Below are positions 1-11,120 of a stretch of DNA of 64,000 nt, piece after piece. The position numbers and the translations under genes are program-made. This DNA is from Pseudorasbora parva (Eukaryota; Chordata; Actinopteri; Cypriniformes; Gobionidae), in NCBI RefSeq assembly GCF_024679245.1, contig NC_090185.1, positions 2,097,464 through 2,161,463 of the forward strand, in the 5' to 3' direction. The notes under the pieces are model-generated. The model did no database searches and had not been told where the DNA came from. It saw only the letters and a program-made list of their open reading frames with translations. Within the stretch, counting starts at the first letter, position 1. Each line of letters starts with the position of its first letter.

Positions 1-578
1 AAGGCTCTTTTTTTAATGGTTAGATTAAGGGGCAGTCGGCCCAGCTCCGGCCTGCATGCGTTGTTCGGTGTGTTTCTGTGGACGTGGAGGATGTTTCGAC
101 AGAACTCTACATGTAGGCCTTCTACAGGGTGTTTGTCCCAGACCTTATGGCTGAAGTTACTCGCTGGGCCCCAGACCTCACTTCCGTACAGTGCAATGGG
201 CAGGATGACGCTATCGAATATCTTTGTCCAGATTCTAATGGGGATGTCTATTTTAAATAATTTCATTCGTATAGCGTGCAGGGCTCTGCGGGCTTTTGCA
301 AGTAATGTTTTAATTGCTAATTTAAAGTTTCCAGTGGGTGTTAAAACCAGACCAAGATAATTATAATGTAAAGTGTGTTGAATTGTGCTGTTGTTTACAG
401 TAAATATATGTTTATGTTCCAGATTTCTGGGTTTCTTCTGAAAAATCATGATCTTAGTTTTTTGGGAGTTGACTTCTAAGGACCAGTCCTCGCAGTATTT
501 AGTTAAGATGTCAAGGTTTTTCTGGAGGCCTTCTGGTGTTTTAGACAGAATTAGTAAGTTGTCTGCATACAGTAAATA
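1..578 (-). pseudogene. LINE reverse-transcriptase fragment (non-LTR retrotransposon ORF2, C-terminal half)
   Basis: Reading the minus strand from 578 down to 1 gives one open frame with no stop. It starts at the RT catalytic box (LLYADN), followed by a thumb-like segment (KTKIMIF), a YLGL motif, and further on ALYGSEVWGP, which is typical of teleost non-LTR RTs. The second catalytic Asp of the YADD box reads Asn here, so the enzyme should be dead. The upstream RT part is missing because the fragment abuts the CACT microsatellite at 583. The rest of the C-terminus runs off the left window edge. The exact LINE clade is not resolved. Confidence 0.8.
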
Positions 579-582
579 TCAC

Positions 583-978
583 TCACTCACACACTCACTC
601 ACACACTCACTCACTCAAACACTCACTCACTCTCACACTCACACACACTCAAACACTCACTCACTCACTCACTCACACACTCACTCTCACACTCACTCAA
701 ACACTCACTCAAACACTCACTCACTCACTCACTCACACACACACACACACTCAATCACTCACTCACTCACTCACACACACTCACTCACTCTCACTCACAC
801 ACTCACACACACACTCACTCAATCACTCACTCACTCACTCACACACTCACTCACTCTCACACACACTCACTCACACTCACTCACTCACTCACTCACACAC
901 TCACTCACTCAATCACTCAATCACTCAATCACACACTCACACTCAATCACTCAATCACTCACTCACACACTCACACAC
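583..978. repeat. (CACT)n microsatellite
   Basis: About 396 bp of imperfect CACT/CTCA tetranucleotide repeats with CACA interruptions. It lies directly against the broken RT box of the LINE to its left. The plus-strand open frame through it (Leu-Thr-His-Ser repeats) is a by-product of the repeat. Confidence 0.97.
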
Positions 979-1056
979 TGATGATCGGCCGATGACGGAC
1001 AGATGATCAACAGAAACTGACCAATGAGATCATCAGGGCGGGCTTTAGACGATGAC
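979..1056. repeat. Outlying copy of the 60-bp minisatellite
   Basis: One full unit plus a little more of the same 60-bp sequence that makes the array at 1696-2557 (gatgacggacagatgatcaa ... gggcgggctttag). It is separated from the main array by about 640 bp of other sequence, so either that segment was inserted into an older array or the unit was copied out. Confidence 0.85.
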
Positions 1057-1329
1057 GGACCATAGACCGTAAAAAAATATGGACGACTCGACATCATCCA
1101 TTTCCGCTTGCCATATTTGAAGCTTTCAGGCGGCCTTGCACGGCGCGGACATCTTGGGACCGAGTCTGCGCAGTAGCGATTTCGGGACCGGAGTTGCGCA
1201 GTAGAGCGCAGGAAGTAGAGCAGGAAGTACAGTCGCGATATCAAAAGCCCGCCCACACTCTCGCAGATGCAGAACAATTAATTATGTTGGTGTGAAATAA
1301 ACAGTTATGGAAATGTAGAAATTAAAGCT

Positions 1330-1600
1330 AAAGCTCCAATCTGCTCCCAAAAATTTCGAAAAAAGTCCGTTAGTGCCTCAGTGACAACTTCACTCAGAGA
1401 AGCCGTCAGTCTCAGCTGTCAATCATGACGTCACACACCCCGTTTTTATAGCATCAAATAACTAACTCAAAGTAAACTTATTTTTTAAAACGAACACCTG
1501 AAATGAAATCATCGTGTTGATAACTGCCTTCAGTGACATAAACTAACTTTGGGGGGAAATTTTTGAAGTGTAATTTTATTATTTAGTTTGCCTCGCGTCC
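1330..1600. mobile_element. hAT-type dispersed repeat fragment (inverted relative to 37140-37370)
   Basis: Roughly 220 bp here match, in opposite orientation, the sequence at about 37145-37365. Shared landmarks include a run around ctgctcccaaaaat, gttagtgcctcagtgacaac and ttttatagcatcaaataact. The right-hand copy belongs to an element ending in a hAT-like CATCCCTA terminus, so this is probably a fragment of the same family. No terminus is visible here. Confidence 0.6.
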
Positions 1601-1695
1601 ATTAGAAATCACAGAGGGGCGGCTATACTGGGACCGGTCACCGGGGGGCAATCGAGGCGCGAAAGCTTCAGTAAATGAGAGGGAGACTGCAGGCT

Positions 1696-2557
1696 TGTGA
1701 CGGACAGATGATCAACAGAAACTGACCAATGAGATATCAGGGCGGGCTTTAGGCGATGACGGACAGATGATCTACAGAAACTGACCAATGAGATCATCAG
1801 GGTGGGCTTTAGCCGATGACGGACAGATGATCAACAGAAACTGACCAATGAGATCATCAGGGCGGGCTTTAGCCGATGACGGACAGATGATCAACAGAAA
1901 CTGACCAATGAGATCATCAGGGCGGGCTTTAGACGATGACGGACAGATAATCAACAGAAACTGACCAATGAGATCATCAGGGCGGGCTTTAGACGATGAC
2001 GGACAGATGATCAACAGAAACTGACCAATGAGATCATCAGGGCGGGCTTTAGACGATGACGGACAGATGATCAACAGAAACTGACCAATGAGATCATCAG
2101 GGCGGGCTTTAGACGATGACGGACAGATAATCAACAGAAACTGACCAATGAGATCATCAGGGCGGGCTTTAGACGATGACGGACAGATGATCAACAGAAA
2201 CTGACCAATAAGATCATCAGGGCGGGCTTTAGACGATGACGGACAGATGATCAACAGAAGCTGACCAATGAGATCATCAGGGCGGGCTTTAGCCGATGAC
2301 GGACAGATGATCAACAGAAACTGACCAATGAGATCATCAGGGCGGGCTTTAGCCGATGACGGACAGATGATCAACAGAAACTGACCAATGAGATCAACAG
2401 GGCGGGCTTTAGCCGATGACGGACAGATGATCAACAGAAACTGACCAATGAGATCATCAGGGCGGGCTTTAGCCGATAACGGACAGATGATCAACAGAAA
2501 CTGACCAATGAGATCATCAGGGCGGGCTTTAGCCGATGACGGACAGATGATCAACAG
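1696..2557. repeat. 60-bp minisatellite, about 14 tandem copies
   Basis: An exact 60-bp period with copies differing at only a few positions (agccgatgac/agacgatgac, cagatga/cagataa). The minus strand is open throughout because 60 is a multiple of three, giving a 20-residue repeat. There is no reason to treat it as a protein gene. Confidence 0.97.
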
Positions 2558-3630
2558 TACCGTAATCATCACGTCATCATGGGGCTTGGGTTATATTTGT
2601 TCTAATCCTAAACGGAGAGCTTGTTCGTATCTGCATCACCTTCACTATTTCTCTCAGAAATGATAATCATGTTGGGTAAGTACTCTGTGTAACATTAAAT
2701 TCTTTTATTTTTTTACAACACCGGCAAAGATCGTTTATTCCAGCGCGTGTATGGGGGGGTTTCTCCAGGAAAAAATGGCGTTTGGGGGTAAAATGTGTGT
2801 TATTTTGGCAAGGTTGCTGCTATAATTCACACTCATGGGTCTATATATCACATAATAGTCGCTTCAACCCGCGGACATAGAAAACAACCCGCGAGCTCTG
2901 TTTACGTCGCTTCATTGCTCTAATTGGTTGTCGGTCTGTCCAATTGAGGTCTTTCCTGGTTCAGTTGAAACGCCCCATAATCACAGCCCAATGGAGCATC
3001 AGACTCATATTCTGACTAGAATTGAGGATGACCACGTCAGGCTAATTGACATGCATTATACGAGCAACGGTTGAGTTAAAAATCTTCATTTGTGTTCTCC
3101 TGAAGAAACAAACACACCTACATCTCGGACGCCCTGGGGGTCAGCAGATAAACATCACAGGCTCATTTTTGGGTCAACTATCCCTTTAATGTGATTTGAT
3201 TTAAAACTTATTGCTTAAAATGCAATCAATAACTTCTTTGTAATGTTTTTGTTACACCGGCTCCGCCTCGGCCCTTACTCACACCAGCTACGCCAATTGT
3301 TACATTTATAATAATGTACATTTGTAATGTAATGACATTTTACCTACTCCTAACCCTACCCTTAAACTAATCCATACCACCACACCTGTCCCTAACCTTG
3401 CCCATATCCCTCCTCAATATCAGCAAAAGTGTTTTGCAATACAATATGAACGCAGTAAGTACATTGTACTTTTTTTAAATTCAGGTACATAGTAGTTAAG
3501 GCCACTGTCGTGTTTCTTAGTTTATTGCATAAGTAAACAAAACACACCAACGTCTGTCGACTTTCAATATAACCTTGCCTTTATTCCCTCACTCACAATG
3601 CCCCCTTGTGGGCGGAAACATTATCCAGGG
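2558..3630. other. Intergenic, no gene seen
   Basis: No exon-like open frame or RNA gene was recognised. The part at 3290-3500 (ctaaccctacccttaaact ... gtacatagtagttaaggcca) looks like the middle and end of a dispersed fish DNA repeat, but no terminal repeats or target duplication were found. Confidence 0.5.
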
Positions 3631-3903
3631 TTAAATGGACTGCATTTATATGGTAAATGGACTGCATTTATATAGCGCTTTTATCCAAAGCGCTTTACAT
3701 TTTTGCCTCACATTCACCCATTCATACACCGACGGCGATGTCAGCCATGTAAGGCGCCATCCAGCTCGTCGGGAGCAGCTGGGGTTAGGTGTCTTGCTCA
3801 TGGACACTTCGACACTTGGTCAGGTGGAACCGGGGATTGAACCACCAACCTTCTGGTTTGTAGACAACCTACATGAACCACTGAGCCACTGCCGCCCCGC
3901 CCC
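3631..3903 (-). mobile_element. tRNA-derived SINE (V-SINE-like)
   Basis: On the minus strand the head reads gcagtggctcagtggttca (A-box-like) and then ggttggtggttcaatcccc (B-box GGTTCAATCC), a tRNA-like RNA polymerase III promoter. This is followed by a conserved core with gagcaagacacctaacccc, as in teleost V-SINEs, and a tail ending in aaagcgctatataaatgcag. The tail unit is duplicated at 3633-3676, as expected of a tandem 3' tail. The family name is by recognition and was not checked against a database. Confidence 0.75.
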
Positions 3904-4204
3904 GGGTTCAAATTATGAAAACATTATGTAGTTCCCCTACATAATTATCCCACATCTCCCCTTTTAACACATAAAACAAAAATAACCATAAAGCATTGAG
4001 TCGTCGATATCTTATGCTTAGTAGACATTGCTTAGAACACACCCCAACAATAAGCAATAAACAATCTTTTGTACCGATGAACATTACCTGAAAACTGTTC
4101 ACTTCAAACTACAAAAATTATGATAAGCACAGTGTTAACGCTTACCCATATACTTTTTCCTAACATGACCGCAATATTTCCCCCTTTCTATTTTTGTTTT
4201 CTTC

Positions 4205-4739
4205 TTTTTTTGCAACCGGGGTAATCTGTCAGACCGCTATGATCAGATGATAAGAGTAAATCATTTGTAACTAATTAGAGCAGTCTCAGTACTATGATAC
4301 GGTCTAAATCCTGACTGGAAATCCTCACATATACCATTTATTTCTAAAAAAGTAACATAATTGTGAAGACACAGCCTTTTCTAGTATTTTTGATAGGATC
4401 AAGTTGCGTTTTTTTAATAAGTGGGTTAATTATAGCCAATTTAAACGTTTTCGGTACGTATCCTAATGTCAAAGATGAATTAATGATATTAAGCAGAGGA
4501 TCTATGACCTCTGGAAGTATCTCTTTTAATAGCCTAGTCGGTATAGGGTCAAGCATACATGTTGTTGATTTTGATGATTTAACAAGTTTAGCCAATTCTT
4601 CTCCTCCTATAGCAGTGAATGAGTGTAATTTTTCCTCAGTGACACTACAATGCTCTGTCTGAAGTGATACTGTAATAGACGGCTGCATGGTTATAATTTT
4701 ATTCCTAATATTATCAATCTTACTAGTAAAGAAGTTCAT
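4205..4739 (-). pseudogene. LINE ORF2, N-terminal part of reverse transcriptase, broken
   Basis: Starts with FMNFFTSKIDNIRNKI and runs through TCMLDPIPTRLLKE and INPLIKKTQLDP, the usual entrance to an L2-clade RT. A small internal deletion then joins LDP to a shifted frame reading KILEKAVSSQLC. After another shift it reads FQSGFRP and HSTETAL, the conserved block before the catalytic core, and ends at about 4210. The YADD box and thumb are absent. Confidence 0.8.
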
Positions 4740-4803
4740 AAAGTCATTACTGCTGTGTTGTTTACAAACGTCAGAAGTTGAAGCTTTATTCTTTTTTTTT
4801 ATT

Positions 4804-5934
4804 TTAATTTTTATTTATTTTTAATTTAGCCACCGTAACGAATAAATACATTGGGTTGTGTTTGTTTTCTTCTAAAAGAGTTGAGAAATAAGCAGATGTA
4901 GCAGTTTTTATGGCCTTTCTGTATGCAATCATGCTCTCTTTCCACAAATTGCGAAAAACCTCCAGTTTTGTTTTCTTCCAGCTGCGCTCCTTTTTTCTGG
5001 CTGCTGTTTTAAGGGCCCGAGTGTACTCGTTGTACCACGCCGTTGGATTATTTGCTTTAATCTTCTTTAAACACCGGGGAGCAACTGTGTCTAAAGTGCT
5101 AGTAAAGAGAGAGTCAATAGTTTCTGTTGCAACATCAAGTTCCTCTCGGCTATCTGTAATGCTGAGGAGATGGAACTGATGAGGAAGATTATGGACAAAG
5201 CAATCTTTAGTCGCAGCGGTTATCGTCCTGCCATATTTGAAGCGAGGGGATGGCTTTGCAGCCTTAGGTAAATTAAGTATACATGATATTAGGTAATGAT
5301 CTGAGATGTCATTGCTCTGCTGCAGAATTTTAACAGTATCGACATTTATTCCATGTGACATTATTAGATCTAAAGTATGATTAAGGCGATGAGTGGGTCC
5401 TGATACGTGTTGTCTAACTCCAATAGAGTTTAGAAGGTCTCTAAATGCCAATCCCAATGCGTCTTTTTCATTGTCTACGTGGATATTAAAATCACCAACA
5501 ATTAGTACTTTATCTGCAGCCAGTACTAACTCTGATACAAAACCAGCAAATTCTTTGATAAAGTCTGTATTGTGCCCTGGTGGCCTGTATACAGTAGCCA
5601 ACACATATTTCAAACTGGATTTATCATTTACACTACACAACGTTACATAAAGCACCAAAACTTCAAAGGAATTATATTTGAAACTAGACTTTTGCGTAAT
5701 ACTGAAGATATTATTATAAATTACAGCAACACCTCCCCCTTTACCTTTCAGACGTGGCTCATGTTTGTAACAATAATCTCGGGGGGTGCACTCATTTAAA
5801 GTAATGTAATCGTCAGGTTTTAGCCAGGTTTCTGTCAAACACAGCACATCTAAGTTATGATCTATAATCATATCATTGGCAATAAGCGCTTTTGGCAAAA
5901 GGGATCGAATATTCAGCAACCCGAGCTTTATCAT
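4804..5934 (-). CDS. LINE ORF2, AP-endonuclease domain
   Basis: A 376-residue frame that begins where the EN fold begins (LGLLNIRSLLPK). Visible catalytic landmarks are LCLTETWL with the metal-binding Glu, ATVYRPPG, VGDFNIHVD with the Asp/Asn pair, and ISDHYLI with the final Asp-His pair. This is the nicking endonuclease used for target-primed reverse transcription. The frame ends in an AT-rich stretch (4790-4830) that has shifted the reading frame between EN and RT. A canonical ORF2 would continue for several hundred more residues. Confidence 0.85.
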   Translation of the reverse strand: MIKLGLLNIRSLLPKALIANDMIIDHNLDVLCLTETWLKPDDYITLNECTPRDYCYKHEPRLKGKGGGVAVIYNNIFSITQKSSFKYNSFEVLVLYVTLCSVNDKSSLKYVLATVYRPPGHNTDFIKEFAGFVSELVLAADKVLIVGDFNIHVDNEKDALGLAFRDLLNSIGVRQHVSGPTHRLNHTLDLIMSHGINVDTVKILQQSNDISDHYLISCILNLPKAAKPSPRFKYGRTITAATKDCFVHNLPHQFHLLSITDSREELDVATETIDSLFTSTLDTVAPRCLKKIKANNPTAWYNEYTRALKTAARKKERSWKKTKLEVFRNLWKESMIAYRKAIKTATSAYFSTLLEENKHNPMYLFVTVAKLKINKN

Positions 5935-6286
5935 TTGTTATATCTGTTGTTTATTTGTTGGACATCAATTAAATTTTTACTGTTGAATGGTTTTGATGTT
6001 TTTTTGTATTTACTAATTCGGGGAACAGACACAGTCTCTATATGATAATATCTAGGTGAAAGAGTCTCTATGTGCTGGGATTTAGCTGACTTTGGTGACG
6101 TGAGACAGCTAGCAGACGGTTGGTTTAGCCAGTTTGTCTGCTTCCTGACCTGGGCCCCAGTGAGTCAAGGTTTAGCTCTAAGACAATGTGCCAAATTACT
6201 AGAGAGAAGAGCAGCACCAGCCCAGGAGGGATGAATGCCGCCTATCTTCAACAGGTCAGGTCTGCCACAAAAACTTTTCCAATTGT

Positions 6287-7024
6287 TTATAAACCCATGT
6301 TATTTTGCAGACACCACTTAGACAACCAGCCATTGAGTGATGATAATCTGCTAACTATTTCATCACTCCTTTTAACAGGGAGGGGATCAGAGAAAAATAC
6401 TGCCTTTGACATTGTACTTGCGAGTTTATACACCTTTTTAATGTTAATTTTGGTGATCTCCGACTGGCGAAGTCGAACATCATTAGTGCCGACGTGAATA
6501 ATAATCTTAGAGAATTTACGATTAGCTTTAGCCAGCACTTTTAAATTTGCTTTGATGTCAGGCGCTCTGGCTCCCGGTAAACATGTGACTATGGTGGCTG
6601 GTGTCTCTATTTTCACGTTCCATGTAATAGAATCGCCAATAACTAGGGCACTTTCAACAGGATCCTCAGTGGGTGCGTCACTGAGTGGGGAGAACCTGTT
6701 TGATGTTCTGATCAGAACGGAAGAGTGTTTTTTTGATCCGTGACTATGCTTTCTCATCGTCACCCAGCCCTGCTGCGCGGGCTCAGCCGGAACCAAACAA
6801 TGAGTGTTCACTAAGCTAGTCGCATCCAAAGCAGTATCTAAAGCTGGTACATTCTCACTACTCTCACATAAAGCTTGGATGCGTGTCTCTAAATCTGAAA
6901 TCTTCTCCGTCAGCCTGATTAATTCCTTACATTTATCACATGTGAAGCCCTGTTCGCCAACGCAGATAGATATGCTAAACATGTAGCATGCAGTGTAAGT
7001 GACTATGACAGGAGAAGAAGACAT
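6287..7024 (-). CDS. LINE ORF1 protein with SGNH-esterase-like domain
   Basis: A 245-residue open frame. The N-terminal part has CDKCKELIRLTEKISDLE, a zinc-knuckle/coiled-coil-like start. From about residue 127 an SGNH-hydrolase domain is visible: block I VIGDSITW with the nucleophile Ser, and block III HVGTNDV. L2/CR1-type LINEs carry such an esterase in ORF1, where it is thought to help RNP or membrane interactions. Downstream of 6287 the homology continues in another frame (a stretch with LLKIGGIHPSWAGAALLSS) down to about 6180, so a frameshift has cut off the end of the domain. Its final residues are therefore not native. Confidence 0.75.
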   Translation of the reverse strand: MSSSPVIVTYTACYMFSISICVGEQGFTCDKCKELIRLTEKISDLETRIQALCESSENVPALDTALDATSLVNTHCLVPAEPAQQGWVTMRKHSHGSKKHSSVLIRTSNRFSPLSDAPTEDPVESALVIGDSITWNVKIETPATIVTCLPGARAPDIKANLKVLAKANRKFSKIIIHVGTNDVRLRQSEITKINIKKVYKLASTMSKAVFFSDPLPVKRSDEIVSRLSSLNGWLSKWCLQNNMGL

Positions 7025-7234
7025 GACTTACCGTATTTGTTAATGAATCTAAAACTTACCACAGTTGTTTGATGGAGTCTATTTAATAATCCAACTCACC
7101 ACAGTTGTCTAAAGAACTCAGAAAACAGGAGACCCGGATGCTGGGATAGAAAGCTACCAGGCTAGCAAAAAGCTAACGTGTGGTAGTGATACAGATTAAA
7201 AGCTAGGTATGTCAAATTTAACTTGAAAGGCTAT

Positions 7235-7335
7235 ATTTATATAGCCTTTATATCTTTTTACGTCTGAGAGTTGTACCAAGACAAATTCCTATCAACTTGT
7301 TGACATGGCAATAAATTATTGAATTGAATTGATAT
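7235..7335 (+). mobile_element. Probable LINE 3' tail
   Basis: Sequence like the 3' end of fish LINEs: caagacaaattcctatcaac, then ttggcatggcaataaa-like text, closing in a short tandem TTGAA/TTGAT tail. It is opposite in orientation to the LINE at 4205-7024, so it is not that element's own tail. This call is by resemblance only. Confidence 0.4.
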
Positions 7336-7471
7336 ATTAAGCAATATATGGTAATGAGTAAGTTATATTTAGCAGTGTAAATAACAAAGAAAATATATCA
7401 AATAGAGATTCAAACACAACTATACAGAGCTACAAACACTGAGGCAGGCAGCAGCAGCAGGCAGACAGGAG

Positions 7472-8773
7472 CAGGGGCGGAGCCAGACGATGTAAACATT
7501 CGGGGCTTAGCCCAAACCTAGGGGGGTCCGGGGGCATACTCCCCCGGGGAGATTTTTTTCCATTTACATCAGCTAAATGCACTATTTTTCAGGCTGTTTG
7601 AGATAATAGAATGCTTAAAAATCTATATATTATCTGGGAAAATAAGTTACTCAGTAAAAAAAAAATTCACCCAGTAGAGCCTACAACCTGTATGGTATTT
7701 AACTGTTCTCCAGCTGTAGTGAATCCAAAACACCAAACATGTTAAGGATGACTCATTTTAACCCCTGGCAAATAAAAAAGGCAACCATTATCTGACTATT
7801 TTTAAGTTAGCCTGCATAGGTAAAATTGGAATTTGGTGTAAACATCATTATTAATCTTTAGAGTTCAGTTTGGTTTACTTTGTGCTTAGCTGACAAATTT
7901 GCTACATCAGAATCCATGACCAATCAGATGTTGTTTTCGGCTGCAAACTTTCACGGTTGGTTAGTTCTACAAAGGAAATGCCCATATTTGGATTAGACAG
8001 TGCTGCGTGTGAGACTGAGAGCTTTATAATGATACCAGGCATGACATGTTTCTGTGAATGGAGACGGCACGAGAGCTCGCGTTAGAGTAACTTTGGATGA
8101 TTTCAGGTAGAAATCTAAAGGCGCACGGTGACAAAATATAATAAAATTACCACCTTAAATGTGTAATGTTGCCTTTTTTTATTGTGACATGAAAGCTTAC
8201 ATGTTAAGGGAGTGAACTGGCCCAAAATCTCAAAATTGACTGTTTTCACCTGTCGTGTCTCGCCTTAATAAGTAAAACCTAACGTTAACTCTAGCTAGCC
8301 AGCAATACAGTCATGTAACTCAAGTGTTAAAACAGCGGATTCACAAACCTGCAACACTTTCGTCTGATGCATAATCTCTCTCTGGCCGGTGAGGTTTAGT
8401 GTTCCTTTTAAAAAAAATTTGTAGTGTCCATGTTAACTATAGTTAACTACGACGCCGGTGAAATACAAAAGCCCGCCAATCCCTGATGACAACGACGAAG
8501 AAGAAGATGTATATTCTTCTTCGTTAGTTTTTATTGGCAGTTGGCATTGGCAAACAAGCTGAGTGATGTGCGACGCATTGCCGACTGCCACACACACACA
8601 GACACACACACGGTAAAGGAGCTTTTGTTTCATTTTTTGCCGCTCCATTCTGAAAGACTGAGAGGAAATTAAACAAAATTATTATTATTATTATTATTTA
8701 CTAAAAGATTCGGGGCTTTTGACAAAACATTCGGGGCTTAAGCCCCATTAGCCACCCCCCCGCTCCGCCCCTG
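7472..8773. mobile_element. Non-autonomous hAT element, 1302 bp, intact ends
   Basis: Terminal inverted repeats CAGGGGCGGAGC at the left and GCTCCGCCCCTG at the right, flanked by a perfect 8-bp target duplication gacaggag (7464-7471 and 8774-8781). An 8-bp duplication with CAGGGGCGG ends is diagnostic of hAT transposons. The subterminal sequence cattcggggctta also appears near both ends in inverted sense. There is no transposase inside, and the short minus-strand frame at 8433-8648 has no recognisable domain. A small hairpin, aacgacgaagaag with its complement, sits near 8487-8526. Confidence 0.93.
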
Positions 8774-8781
8774 GACAGGAG

Positions 8782-10640
8782 CAATCGATCAGGAACAATC
8801 AAATCCATGACGATTCACATGCGAATGACGATTTGCACGCGAATGACGATTTGCACATTCACATTCAAGGAAAACTTGTACATTTTGAAACATTTAAAAG
8901 TTTTTGTGCACATCTGTAAATCTACAAATTGTTTGCATTTGTGAAGTGTATTTTATATTTTATATCACTTTATTTTGTGCATGTGAATAGTTTTTTTTTT
9001 TGTGCACGTGAATTTGGTTTCATACATGTAAAATTGGCTACACACGTGTGCATTGTGTTTTTTACATGATTTATTAATGAGTCTTTTCTGTCTCCATACA
9101 TCTGACGAGACTAACACACACATCAGGAACCAATCGATCTGTAGCAGATGTTTCCAGTTGAGTCACAATGTAAACATTTAAGTGCCACACACATTAGAGA
9201 ATGCGCAGTCTGTGACACACACGACACACAGAAAGATGCGCTCTCTTTCTTTCACGCTTTACCAGTAACAGACACAATTATGCCAAAATGCCAGTTTTGT
9301 TGAGTGTCCTTATAAGTGCAGTCTTAAATTAGTTAACCTGTTAAGTGTTACTGGCCCACCGGTGGGCCCATTTGCCACTGCATGTTTAAAACAATTATAT
9401 CCTATATTTATTCTGATCTAATGTTGACAAACTAAATATCATATCGAAAGCTTACGAACTCAAGATTCATCCTGTGAAAACCGTTTTGAAATCGGACCTT
9501 GCTTTACCATGGAAACGGTGCTCTAAATTATTCTAGCGGGCTCCTCCCCAAAAGGCGTCGTCATATTTCATAATTATTTAACTACTTCATAATGAAAACC
9601 TTTTCTAATCTTGACAAAACACATATCGTCGGAAAGGTCTGAGTCTCACTGTTCTATATCTACAATTTGTGGTACACACCTAAACAAAATCTCATGGGAA
9701 CTTTCAAATTTGGAACACAAATTGATTAGACATATGGCTTTGATTTGATAGTCATTTTAGAGTACAAATTATTTTGTAACATATATTTTTTATATTAAAT
9801 ATTAAATATCTAGTACAGTATATTTGATTTACAGTAAATTTAAACTTCCATAACTTTTTTATACTTTAATTTTTTGAAGGGATTTCACTTGAGCAAGTTG
9901 TGAAGTACAACTGAAGAACAACTGAGTTGTGAAGAAATGAGACAGCATGTGAGATCCGCTTACTGGGCGACAGCGGAAGATCTTAAAGTGACAGTAACCA
10001 TTTATGATGACATGAATTTAAAGAACAAAAGTAATAACTCACTGCTGTTGACTAAAAAACTTTTGTAGCATTAATAATGTTTAATCTATATGTAATTTAT
10101 AATTTATGCAGTGCATACTGTTTTTTCTTTTTCTGTATTGTTATAGAGATAAGAGGATACAGCACCCGCTCAGAAGTGTCCTGGGTTTTGATACCCAAAT
10201 GTAGACAGGTATGGTTTTGACATGACTTGACATTTGTGCTTATTTCTGTTACTTTTCACATTTTCCTAGCCTAAAGTCTGATTACACTGTATTCAGCACA
10301 AACTCTGCTGCACTAATATGTGAGCAGCATGTGTGTGTGTTTTACAGTCAGACACCTGAGGTAATTATATCATGTGTTTGTGTTTTCTCAATGAGGACAT
10401 GGTTAAACCCATGAGGACATTTGTGTAGTTGATCATGTTCTTGTGCATGGAATGACCATGAGTGAAGTTGGTCTACCGGCTCATCTAGCCTTTTATAAGT
10501 TCAACGCCACTTTTAAACATTAATGTAAGAGCGCAGTGAATTATCATTTAAGAAACTTAAAGTAAACCATTGCCTACTGTTGGCTAATATTTCATAAATC
10601 ATTGAGGAAATGTTCCTGCATATATTTGTAAGTAATTTGA
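8782..10640. other. Intergenic or intron, no coding sequence seen
   Basis: Contains short direct repeats of gcgaatgacgatttgca (8817-8860) and a repeat-like segment beginning ttaacctgttaagtgttac with a perfect ggcccaccggtgggcc palindrome (9336-9372). A piggyBac-type terminus is possible there, but no partner end was found. The part from about 10290 to 10640 would be intron 1 of the gene that starts at 10663. Confidence 0.4.
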
Positions 10641-10647
10641 TTCTTAC

Positions 10648-10663
10648 CTGAGCTTGACGCCAT
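10648..10663 (-). CDS. First coding exon of a second GIMAP-type gene (16 nt: MASSS + 1 nt)
   Basis: Minus strand reads ATG GCG TCA AGC TCA G followed by the donor GTAAGAATC. Five codons plus one base is a phase-1 exon end, exactly the phase that all five AIG1 exons in this window require at their acceptors. An almost identical exon lies at 52131-52146, and the flanking intron sequence (gttggctaatatttcataaa and neighbours) is also alike, which points to duplicated genes. No AIG1 domain exon lies to its left within the window, so the rest of the gene should be beyond position 1 or lost. Membership of the GIMAP family is inferred from phase, position and similarity of the pair. Confidence 0.55.
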
Positions 10664-10687
10664 TTCAACACAGCTACATTATTTGTA

Positions 10688-10716
10688 TACCAGTGAATTG
10701 TGAAATTTCACTGGTA
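10688..10716. promoter_or_regulatory. Palindrome just upstream of the GIMAP-type first exon
   Basis: taccagtgaattg and aatttcactggta form a near-perfect inverted repeat around a few bases, centred about 40 bp upstream of the ATG on the minus strand. It could be a 5'UTR hairpin or a dimeric factor site. The duplicate first exon at 52146 lacks it, so it may also be a remnant of a small palindromic repeat. Confidence 0.3.
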
Positions 10717-11120
10717 TCTACAATTATTTATTTGTATTACAAACATAATGTTCTTAGGGCCTATGGACCCCTAAAGTAGCCTCAGTAGGGTTGCCACCCG
10801 TCCCTTGAAATACGGAATCGTCCCGTATTTTTAGGGAAAATGACGCGTCCCGTATCAAAGCAATACGGGACGCGATTTGTCCCGTATTTTACATAGGTCC
10901 ACCCGCATTGTGTGAAGACACGTCCTATTCTGCCCCTAATTGGGTCGCTGCCGTCGTTGGTTTGTTTGATTGGTTTGTTTCAGGTTCACTGGTCGTGAAT
11001 CACGGCCAATCAGAGTCAGAAGAGGTATAGGTTCTTTTCTATATGGGCAGAATCCATTTGAAACGATGGCGGAGGCAGGTCCAAATACCTCCGCGTCCAG
11101 CTGTAAAAGTTTCCGAGCAG

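Larger units (their letters stand above)
4205..7024 (-). mobile_element. L2-clade LINE, decayed and 3'-truncated
   Basis: Minus-strand order is an ORF1 with an esterase domain, an ORF2 AP-endonuclease, then the first part of a reverse transcriptase. The three parts are in the expected order and orientation but separated by frameshifts, and the RT stops near 4210 before any catalytic box. The missing 3' end is unusual because LINEs normally lose the 5' end, so a later deletion is likely. It is not functional as it stands. Confidence 0.88.

Noticed and set aside
448..981. Leu-Thr-His-Ser repeat protein
   Set aside because: Translation of the CACT microsatellite.
1772..2572. 266-codon minus-strand frame
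   Set aside because: Translation of the 60-bp minisatellite; a 20-residue repeat with no other support.
3635..3931. 98-codon plus-strand frame
   Set aside because: Reads through the antisense of the tRNA-derived SINE.
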